NCBI GenBank assembly: GCA_964567295.1
Contig: CAZMLU010000073.1
Span: 1 to 6,911, forward strand
DNA: 6,911 nucleotides
Direction of reading: 5' to 3'
Origin: SLJK01 sp964567295
GTDB taxonomy: Bacteria; Bacillota; Dethiobacteria; DTU022; UBA8154
The translations under genes were made by a program, and so were the position numbers. The notes beneath the pieces were generated by a model that saw nothing but the letters and a program-made list of their open reading frames with translations, ran no database searches and was not told the origin of the DNA. Positions 1-4,809 of the stretch are shown here, one piece after another. Position 1 is the stretch's first letter, and each line of letters starts with the position of its first letter.

Positions 1-276
1 CGTCCTTGTATCTATGGCAAACAAGGACAGGCTTATTGCCAGCAAGACAACTGTAAAATACCAGTAAGCCGTAAACAACAGCACCAGGGCAAATATGAGG
101 TAACAAACCTCAACAAAGAGGACCCTTTTGTAAAATGAGTTGCCCTCAATCAAAGATCTTTCCTCTGTTTTACCCATCAACTTGAGGTTCTCGATAAGTT
201 CGCTAAAAGCTCCGATATGCAGCAGCTTATAGCATTCATAGGCAGCAAAAATGGCAGCCATGATCTTAATAAGCAT
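1..276 (-). CDS. Hypothetical membrane protein, partial (5' end only)
   Basis: Seen: on the minus strand an ATG at 276-274 opens 92 codons without a stop up to the window edge, so the gene is cut off at its C-terminus. A purine-rich ribosome site (GGAAAGGAAAGGG on the minus strand, 281-293) lies just upstream and supports this start. The protein begins MLIKIMAAIFAAYECYK, has a charged middle (about residues 28-51, with KTEER and YKR), and then two adjacent hydrophobic segments at about residues 52-70 and 72-88, separated by little more than a turn. This is the pattern of a small integral membrane protein with a helical hairpin. I do not recognise a family. It is transcribed away from the neighbouring surface-protein gene at 433. 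Because it touches the window edge it is easily missed by callers that need a stop codon. Confidence that it is a real gene is good; the function is unknown. Confidence 0.68.
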   Translation of the reverse strand, partial: MLIKIMAAIFAAYECYKLLHIGAFSELIENLKLMGKTEERSLIEGNSFYKRVLFVEVCYLIFALVLLFTAYWYFTVVLLAISLSLFAIDTRT

Positions 277-432
277 AATTCCCTTTCCTTTCCATGTGGA
301 TTTACGGTCGGGATGCTGCGGGAAAATGTGCTTTCATCAACTAGCAGGAAATTTATCATTCTTTGTGGAAAAAAGCAAGGGTTTAAATTGTTTTTTATGG
401 TATTATAAAAAGTGAGAAGGGGGGTGAACTGC
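277..432. promoter_or_regulatory. Divergent intergenic region with a possible extended -10 promoter
   Basis: This stretch separates the minus-strand membrane gene from the plus-strand surface-protein gene and should hold both promoters. On the plus strand, TATTAT at 401-406 is preceded by TG at 398-399, giving an extended -10 shape (TGnTATTAT). No good -35 box lies at the proper distance. Transcription would then begin near 413, leaving a leader of about 20 bases that contains the ribosome site AAGGGGGGTGA (417-427). On the minus strand, TTGCTT (complement of 373-378) followed by TAAATT about 17 bases on is only a weak promoter match. The promoters are inferred from motifs alone. Confidence 0.3.
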
Positions 433-837
433 GTGCGTAAAAGATCTGTTCCTTTAATTCTTATAATAGCACTGCTTATCGTCATGGTGGCTACATACGG
501 CTATGCATCCCCCTACGGGCTTTTCAAAAACCATCCCGTGGTTAAGGTGGAGGTAGACGGGCAAGAAGTTGAAGGAGACGTTCCTGCTATAATCATGCAA
601 GACCGAACCCTTGTCCCCATACGTTTTGTGGCGAAAGAGTTAGGCGCCGACGTGGAATGGGACGGGGATAACTATACCGTGCTGATAACCACAGCTCAGG
701 AGTATATAGTGCTAAGCGATGCAGAAGAGGGCTGGCAGGCTCTCTCCACGGCGGAAAATGCATTATATGCCAGAGATTTTATGGTAACTGGTTGGATTTT
801 TATAGCTCCCTATCTTCAACCTGGAAAACGGTGCTGA
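433..837 (+). CDS. Copper-amine-oxidase N-domain-like secreted protein, N-terminal fragment of a broken gene
   Basis: Seen: 134 codons from GTG at 433. This start is preferred over the in-frame GTG at 412 because the ribosome site AAGGGGGGTGA (417-427) lies five bases before it, and the 412 start would place that site inside the gene. The protein starts MRKRSVPLILIIALLIVMVA, a typical Sec signal peptide (positive N-end, hydrophobic core to about residue 20), with likely cleavage after the YGYA motif near residue 25. Residues about 37-87 match the copper amine oxidase N-terminal-like domain (VEVDGQEV, then DRTLVPIRFVAKELGADVEWD), a fold common in clostridial surface proteins; it does not bind copper or catalyse anything by itself. 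The last residues (about 124-134, ending LQPGKRC) look like out-of-frame translation: the other frame continues with a natural sequence (FNLENGAESKYRYFFVEET). The piece may still be exported, but the full-length protein is lost unless the frameshift is a sequencing error. Confidence 0.7.
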   Translation: MRKRSVPLILIIALLIVMVATYGYASPYGLFKNHPVVKVEVDGQEVEGDVPAIIMQDRTLVPIRFVAKELGADVEWDGDNYTVLITTAQEYIVLSDAEEGWQALSTAENALYARDFMVTGWIFIAPYLQPGKRC

Positions 838-1288
838 ATCTAAATACCGATACTTTTTTGTAGAAGAAACACAATATGAGATGTTCTAAAAATATACAGC
901 AGATAGAATGTTTGCTAATGTGGAAGAGCGGCTGGCCGAACTGGAAGCGGCACGGGATGATGCCCTTGACTTTTACGAGCATAATATTGCCGGACGGAGC
1001 GATAATGGAACGGAGGAGAGCGCACTTCTCCAAGAGGATCATGCCTTTTACTCCTACATTAGCAGGGAGATATTAGATGATTTATGGGGTGCATACCACT
1101 TAAGCAAACAAGCTGTCGCAGAATATGAAAATAACAATGACAAATATGCCGAACTACACAGCGAAAGTCGCTTGATAATTGAAGAAAGTCATTACTACGT
1201 TCTGGCCCTCTTTGAAGAAACCGTGCACAGCGAGCTTACATGGTACCTGGAACTCAACAATATCTTTAAAGACAACCCCCTTCCCTGA
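812..1288 (+). pseudogene. Out-of-frame C-terminal half of the surface-protein gene that starts at 433
   Basis: Seen: in the frame one base off from the upstream fragment, codons from 812 read IFNLENGAESKYRYFFVEET and on to EMF, then a TAA at 887-889, then KYTADRMFANVEERLAELEAA and onward to a TGA at 1286-1288. The two halves join naturally if one base is removed somewhere in about 804-836 and the TAA is read as a sense codon (CAA to TAA would be one change). The span 433-1288 minus the stop is 853 bases, one more than a multiple of three, which fits a single-base insertion. The C-terminal part is rich in Glu, Ala, Leu and Tyr, with long helical or coiled-coil-like stretches (for example VEERLAELEAARDDALDF). 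The ATG at 908 opens a 126-codon reading frame, but no ribosome site precedes it, so independent translation is doubtful. I recognise no family for this half. Confidence 0.62.
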
Positions 1289-1383
1289 CATTGTTAAATT
1301 TTTGCCCAAATCACTGTATTTGTTTATATAGCTTTAAATTCCGCTAAATTCTCTTTCTTTGACAAAAAAATTCCCCCTGCTCA

Positions 1384-1411
1384 TTGACTTTTACCATTGA
1401 TTTGTTACAAT
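1384..1411 (+). promoter_or_regulatory. Promoter of the speD-speE operon (SigA-type, extended -10)
   Basis: Seen: -35 box TTGACT (1384-1389), a 16-base spacer, and -10 box TACAAT (1406-1411), with TG at 1403-1404 forming an extended -10. Each box differs from consensus at one position. Transcription would begin near 1418, giving a leader of about 35 bases before the speD ATG. A perfect TTGACA at 1359-1364 has no -10 partner at the right distance. No terminator is visible in the gap 1289-1383, so some read-through from the broken gene upstream is possible. Confidence 0.65.
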
Positions 1412-1453
1412 TTAACTTGGCCTTAAACAATATTGAAAAAGGGGGTTTAGAAA

Positions 1454-1840
1454 ATGCGCGCATTAGGCCGTCATATCTTAGCGGAACTGTATGGTTGTTC
1501 ACCGGAGTTACTCAACGAGCCAGCAAAAATCGAAGAAACCATGGTTAACGCAGCCCTGGAGGCGGGAGCGGAGATCAGGGAAGTTGTATTTCACCGCTTC
1601 AGCCCGCAGGGAGTCAGCGGCGTGGTAGTTATATCCGAATCACACCTAGCTATTCATACCTGGCCGGAATTCGGGTATGCCGCGGTGGACGTTTTTACCT
1701 GTGGCACGACTGTGGATCCCTGGGTTTCCTGTTATTATTTGAAGAAGCACTTTTCAGCCAGTCGTATGGCGGCCAAGGAAATAAAGCGCGGCATTTTTGA
1801 ATATAAATTAAGTCAAAATGAGCAAAGGTCCGCAGTCTAG
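1454..1840 (+). CDS. speD: S-adenosylmethionine decarboxylase proenzyme, class 1B
   Basis: It decarboxylates S-adenosylmethionine to the aminopropyl donor used in spermidine synthesis; it is a cytoplasmic, pyruvoyl-dependent enzyme. Seen: 128 codons from ATG at 1454, with GGGGG of the ribosome site ending eight bases before it. The proenzyme cleavage site is the Glu62-Ser63 pair in ISESHLAIHTWPE; Ser63 would become the pyruvoyl group after self-cleavage. His68 and Cys83 (in DVFTCGT) match the processing and proton-donor residues known from the Thermotoga maritima enzyme at the same numbers. The length is normal for the short bacterial and archaeal class (about 120-140 residues), unlike the longer E. 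coli type. It is the first gene of an operon with speE, whose start lies 23 bases past the speD stop. The last ten or so residues are polar and probably unstructured. Identification is very secure. Confidence 0.96.
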   Translation: MRALGRHILAELYGCSPELLNEPAKIEETMVNAALEAGAEIREVVFHRFSPQGVSGVVVISESHLAIHTWPEFGYAAVDVFTCGTTVDPWVSCYYLKKHFSASRMAAKEIKRGIFEYKLSQNEQRSAV

Positions 1841-1863
1841 CCGGCTTTAAAGGGGGTTTTCGG

Positions 1864-2781
1864 TTGTCTTCTTTGCCCTGGAAGTGGTTTATTGAACATA
1901 CCCACCCCACGCAAGCACATATGCACGGTGTTGAAAAATATGTGTTTAGCGGGAAAACCCCTTTCCAAACCGTAGAAATAATTGATACGGATTTTTTCGG
2001 CCGCTGCCTGGTGCTGGATGGTAAAATCCAATCCACCGAGTTTGACGAATATATTTACCATGAAACCCTGATACATCCGGCCATGATCACACATCCGCAC
2101 CCGGAAAGCGTTCTGGTAGTAGGCGGGGGGGAAGGTGCTGTTTTAAGGGAAATTTTAAAGCATCCTTCTGTCAAAAAAGTTGTCATGGTGGATATCGATA
2201 AGGAGGTAGTTGAGCTCTGCCAGGAGTACTTCCCGCACTGGAGCAACGGAGGCTTTGAGGATCCCCGGGTAGAGGTTTTGTACATGGATGCCCGCCGCTA
2301 CCTGGAAGAAAACGGCGCCACATGGGATGTTATATTTTTCGATCTCACAGAACCCTTGGATGACAGCCCGTCCTACCTGCTGTTTACCAAGGAGTTTTAT
2401 GCCGTAGTTACGCAGCGTTTACACGAGGGGGGATGTATAGCCCTGCAGGGGGGGAACCTTAATCCAAGATTGATTGAATGCCATGGCGCCGTCTATAATA
2501 CCCTGAAGCTTTCTTTTAATAATGTGGCTTCGTATGGCGCCTATATCCCTTCTTATGATACAATGTGGGGTTTTATCACCGCTTCCCGGGACCTGGAGCC
2601 CCGGGATATTCCGCCGGAGATAGTTGACAAAAAACTTGGGGAAGAAAGAAACATTCTTGATCTGAGGTATTACGATGGATTGACCCACCAGCATATGTTT
2701 GCTTTACCTAAGGATATAAGAAAGCAGCGCTCGGCTGAAAAGAGGATTATTGAAGACGACAAACCGCTTTTTGTTTATTAG
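1864..2781 (+). CDS. speE: Polyamine aminopropyltransferase (spermidine synthase family, Thermus/ACL5-like subgroup)
   Basis: It transfers the aminopropyl group of decarboxylated S-adenosylmethionine, made by the upstream SpeD, to an amine acceptor. Seen: 305 codons from TTG at 1864; AGGGGG (1851-1856) lies seven bases before it and no better start is present. An N-terminal beta domain (about residues 8-70, with GKTPFQ and LVLDGKIQSTEFDEYIYHE) leads into a Rossmann methyltransferase-like core: donor loop GGGEGA at 87-92, VDIDKE at 109-114, MDAR at 141-144, and the active-site loop DLTEP at 160-164. Classical spermidine synthases carry GGGDGG and DSTDP there. The GGGEG form, DLT loop, SYLLFTKEFY and SGKTPFQ resemble my recollection of the Thermus thermophilus enzyme (acting on agmatine) and plant ACL5 thermospermine synthase. 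The acceptor could therefore be agmatine or a longer polyamine rather than putrescine. Family certain, substrate not. Confidence 0.92.
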   Translation: MSSLPWKWFIEHTHPTQAHMHGVEKYVFSGKTPFQTVEIIDTDFFGRCLVLDGKIQSTEFDEYIYHETLIHPAMITHPHPESVLVVGGGEGAVLREILKHPSVKKVVMVDIDKEVVELCQEYFPHWSNGGFEDPRVEVLYMDARRYLEENGATWDVIFFDLTEPLDDSPSYLLFTKEFYAVVTQRLHEGGCIALQGGNLNPRLIECHGAVYNTLKLSFNNVASYGAYIPSYDTMWGFITASRDLEPRDIPPEIVDKKLGEERNILDLRYYDGLTHQHMFALPKDIRKQRSAEKRIIEDDKPLFVY

Positions 2782-2783
2782 TA

Positions 2784-2825
2784 TATAAGGAGCTGTTCCT
2801 TTGGGAAAGGAATCAGCTCCTTATA
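2784..2825 (+). terminator. Long hairpin after speE (terminator-like, no T-tract)
   Basis: Seen: arm TATAAGGAGCTG (2784-2795) pairs perfectly with CAGCTCCTTATA (2814-2825), and the inner arm TTCCTTT (2796-2802) pairs with AAAGGAA (2806-2812) around a GGG loop, with one bulged T at 2813: 19 base pairs in all. It begins three bases after the speE stop codon. The stem is strong enough for a terminator, but the following bases (ATGTGG) are not T-rich, so it may instead stabilise the mRNA 3' end or act with a factor. The 3' arm contains a perfect -10 sequence TATAAT (2822-2827); only a poor -35 (TTGGGA, 2801-2806, 15-base spacer) is available, so an ndk promoter here is doubtful. Confidence 0.6.
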
Positions 2826-2835
2826 ATGTGGTTTA

Positions 2836-2894
2836 CCGGTGCCCGCCCGGCCTTTTCAGTGCGGTATTGCTCCGTGAAAAAGCGCCTGCGCCGG
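2836..2894 (+). other. Structured leader upstream of ndk (nested hairpins)
   Basis: Seen: CCGGTGC (2836-2842) can pair with GCGCCGG (2888-2894) with one G-U pair. It encloses a second stem in which TTTTCA (2853-2858) pairs with TGAAAA (2875-2880) and CGG (2862-2864) pairs with CCG (2872-2874) around the loop TATTGCT. This lies between the speE hairpin and the ndk ribosome site. I do not recognise a known riboswitch or leader class. The pairings may be chance, and the function is unknown. Confidence 0.3.
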
Positions 2895-2934
2895 CAACTC
2901 AAATTAACTTAAATTATCGGGGAGGTCCGTATAA

Positions 2935-3387
2935 ATGGAAAAAACCTTTGTTATGCTGAAACCTGATGCCCTGCAACGCGGCCTGTCAGGGGAGATTATC
3001 GGCAGGTTGGAAAAAAGGGGCCTGAAGCCGGTTGCCATGAAAATGATGAGTATAAGCCGTGAAATGGCTGAAGAACATTACGAGGAACATAAAGACAAAC
3101 CCCTTTTCGGGGAATTGGTAAACTTTATCACTTCCGCCCCGGTTATTGCCATGGTCTGGGAAGGGCAGGGCGCGGTACAGCTTGTCCGTAATATGATGGG
3201 CAAAACAGACCCCCGGGAAGCTCTGCCGGGGACGATTCGCGGTGATTATGGCATATTTATGGGAAATAATATTATCCACGGCTCTGATTCACTGCAGAGC
3301 GCTGCCAGAGAGATAGCCCTCTTCTTCAATGAAAATGAACTTATTTCCTACAAAAGAGATATCGATCGGTGGATATACGGAGAATAA
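2935..3387 (+). CDS. ndk: Nucleoside diphosphate kinase
   Basis: It passes the terminal phosphate of ATP to other nucleoside diphosphates through a phospho-histidine, keeping NTP and dNTP pools balanced in the cytoplasm. Seen: 150 codons, the usual length for the family, from ATG at 2935 with ribosome site GGGGAGGT (2919-2926) eight bases before. Residues EKTFVMLKPDALQRG at the N-terminus include the nucleotide-site Lys9. The catalytic histidine is His115 in the signature NIIHGSDS (112-119). Other family landmarks are RNMMGKTDP (85-93) and PGTIRGDY (98-105). The C-terminal end (YKRDIDRWIYGE) is normal. It lies in the same direction as speD-speE, but a strong hairpin and about 150 bases separate them, so it is probably its own unit; a terminator follows it. 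Identification is very secure. Confidence 0.97.
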   Translation: MEKTFVMLKPDALQRGLSGEIIGRLEKRGLKPVAMKMMSISREMAEEHYEEHKDKPLFGELVNFITSAPVIAMVWEGQGAVQLVRNMMGKTDPREALPGTIRGDYGIFMGNNIIHGSDSLQSAAREIALFFNENELISYKRDIDRWIYGE

Positions 3388-3469
3388 ATAGGGGTTTACG
3401 GTAACTAATTTTTTAATAATTAGATTGTTTTGACTAATACACAGCGATCATTAGGGGTATTACATAATT

Positions 3470-3499
3470 AATTAGGGGTAATTACCCCTAATTTTTTTT
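3470..3499 (+). terminator. Rho-independent terminator after ndk
   Basis: Seen: a perfect 24-base palindrome whose arms are AATTAGGGGTAA (3470-3481) and TTACCCCTAATT (3482-3493), running into eight T residues (3492-3499). In RNA the central bases would form the loop. The half-site TTAGGGGTA also occurs at 3451-3459 and could pair with the same downstream arm, so two alternative stems are possible. It lies about 83 bases past the ndk stop. Confidence 0.82.
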
Positions 3500-3680
3500 A
3501 ATTTCAGTGTTTTTGCTGATACCCAATAATGATAGCTTATGGCAATATAATATTATAATCAGTATTATTATTTTACATTAAATTATCGCTTACATATTTT
3601 TATTAATTGAAAATAATGATTTAAAAAATACATGTTAAGCATGTTATATGAAAGAAACGGCGTTTATTTTTTGTTTTTAA

Positions 3681-3725
3681 ATGTTAAATTTATCACATGA
3701 AGAGGGGGTAGGTAAATGAAATAAT
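3681..3725 (+). promoter_or_regulatory. CRP/FNR-family-like operator and candidate fdhE promoter
   Basis: Seen: TGTTA-AATTTA-TCACA at 3682-3697, nine of ten arm positions matching the TGTGA-N6-TCACA consensus bound by CRP-type regulators, with the match extended outward by A3681 and T3698. The sequence AATAAT (3720-3725) is a five-of-six match to a -10 box. The operator centre (3689.5) would lie about 42 bases upstream of the start near 3731-3732, the spacing known for class II activation in this regulator family. Inferred: an oxygen-, redox- or effector-responsive CRP/FNR protein activates fdhE and the dehydrogenase. No -35 box is needed in that model, and none is clear. Confidence 0.38.
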
Positions 3726-3803
3726 GCTAATTGTTTATTGCCGGGAAGTGAGTGAATAGCACGACTGCCACTGATAAATAGTAAGAAAGTAGGGGGTGTC
3801 GTT

Positions 3804-4712
3804 GTGGAGCAATTGTATCCGCCATCAATGGATAGGGTTACCAGGGAAATAGAAAAAAACGTCAAGAAGAACAAGGATCTGTCCAAAATATATGAAGTAT
3901 ATAAAAGCGTTCTATCTGTTCAGCTGCAGTACATGGACAGGATAGAAAAAATCATCTCCATTGAGGCAGACCCGGATGAACTAAAGGACCTGCTTAGAAA
4001 CGGCACATTTATCCTATCCGGGTACACCTTGAATATGGAAGGGAAACTATACAAAGAGTTGGTGCAGGCGATATGCGGAGCTATTAAGGAAGCAAGTGCT
4101 GAGGCACCGGATAATCTTTTAAACCTTCATACAGCTGAAGAATTTGCAGAAGGCGCCAATCTACAAACATTTATAAAAGATATTGCCAAACTCAACAAGC
4201 AAGATCTGCAGGATTACCTGGAAAATACAGAAATGGATAAAAGGACAGGATTGGACAGCGAGGTCCTTTCCTTCGTACTGGTAATGGCTTTAAGTACATT
4301 TTACAGCCTGTACATGAAAAAGGTCAGAGAAAAAATAGACTTTACCCTATGGCGCAAGGGCCACTGCCCTGTATGCGGCCAGGTAGCTTCCTTCGCACGA
4401 CACAGGGGAGAGGACGGGGCAAGGGTTTTATTATGCTGGCTCTGCCACGCCGAGTGGGTTTTCCCCAGGCTAGAATGCCCGTACTGTGGCAATAAAGAAC
4501 AGAAACAGTTGCGGTTTTTTTATCTGCCGGGTGAAAAAGCACGACAGGTCCATGTCTGTGAAGTATGCAACAAATATCTGAAGACTGTGGACGGCAAAGC
4601 TTTGGAAGGGGACGTTTTGCTTGATGTGGAGGCTATTGCATCCGGTTACCTGGACGACCTGGCCGAAAAAGAAGGATACAAGAGGCCGGACGATATGACA
4701 CAAATGCACTAG
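3804..4712 (+). CDS. fdhE: Formate dehydrogenase accessory protein FdhE
   Basis: FdhE is a cytoplasmic maturation factor needed for active formate dehydrogenase; the family binds iron through cysteine pairs and interacts with the catalytic subunit before export. Seen: 302 codons, the usual length (E. coli FdhE is about 309). The GTG start at 3804 is chosen because AGGGGG (3791-3796) lies seven bases before it. The N-terminal half (about residues 1-175) is helical with no obvious motif. The C-terminal half holds four CxxC pairs: CPVC (188-191), CWLC (211-214), CPYC (225-228) and CEVC (252-255), as expected for the family's rubredoxin-like metal-binding part. FTLWRKGHCPVCG and LLCWLCHAEW are typical. 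It stands directly upstream of the dehydrogenase gene (97-base gap), the partner it should mature, so the two are probably co-transcribed. Confidence 0.92.
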   Translation: MEQLYPPSMDRVTREIEKNVKKNKDLSKIYEVYKSVLSVQLQYMDRIEKIISIEADPDELKDLLRNGTFILSGYTLNMEGKLYKELVQAICGAIKEASAEAPDNLLNLHTAEEFAEGANLQTFIKDIAKLNKQDLQDYLENTEMDKRTGLDSEVLSFVLVMALSTFYSLYMKKVREKIDFTLWRKGHCPVCGQVASFARHRGEDGARVLLCWLCHAEWVFPRLECPYCGNKEQKQLRFFYLPGEKARQVHVCEVCNKYLKTVDGKALEGDVLLDVEAIASGYLDDLAEKEGYKRPDDMTQMH

Positions 4713-4730
4713 CCACGAAAGAGGTTGTTG

Positions 4731-4773
4731 TTTTAGATCCTTAAAAAGATATAAAAGAGGTTAGGGTCTAAAA
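4731..4773 (+). promoter_or_regulatory. Inverted repeat in the fdhE-fdnG gap
   Basis: Seen: TTTTAGATCC (4731-4740) and GGGTCTAAAA (4764-4773) pair over ten positions, with one G-U pair in RNA, around a 23-base AT-rich loop. It lies between the fdhE stop and the dehydrogenase ribosome site AGGTGA (4798-4803). It could be an RNA hairpin that sets the ratio of FdhE to the dehydrogenase, or a DNA operator. No T-tract follows, so it is not a standard terminator. Confidence 0.4.
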
Positions 4774-4809
4774 ATTATGCTTATAAAATTTAAAGCGAGG
4801 TGAACTTTT

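Larger units (their letters stand above)
3388..3803. other. AT-rich intergenic region between ndk and fdhE
   Basis: This 416-base gap has no convincing protein gene of normal size. From left to right it holds a TAGGGGTTTAC element (3389-3399), an inverted repeat CTAATT/AATTAG (3405-3423), TAGGGGTATTAC (3452-3463), and the ndk terminator (3470-3499). Then comes a very AT-rich block (about 3535-3630) with the palindrome TATAATATTATA near 3546-3557, and the short inverted repeat ACATG/CATGT (3630-3644). It ends with a CRP/FNR-like palindrome (3682-3697), two tiny reading frames behind a strong ribosome site (3701-3759), and the fdhE ribosome site (3791-3798). It most likely contains the promoter and regulatory sites of the formate dehydrogenase genes. 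Confidence 0.6.

Noticed and set aside
217..408. 63-codon plus-strand reading frame
   Set aside because: It overlaps the start of the minus-strand membrane gene and its ribosome site, has no ribosome site of its own, and looks like non-coding translation.
177..485. 102-codon minus-strand reading frame across the divergent intergenic region
   Set aside because: It overlaps the signal peptide region of the surface-protein gene and the better-supported minus-strand gene ending at 276 in another frame; no ribosome site and no protein-like pattern.
1359..1364. Perfect TTGACA as a -35 box for speD
   Set aside because: No acceptable -10 box lies 16-18 bases downstream; the TTGACT/TACAAT pair further on is better.
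1695..2036. 113-codon minus-strand reading frame over the speD-speE junction
   Set aside because: Two certain genes on the plus strand occupy this stretch; it is a shadow.
3546..3557. TATAATATTATA palindrome as the fdhE promoter
   Set aside because: No -35 box at the right distance and about 250 bases from fdhE in a very AT-rich block where such matches occur by chance.
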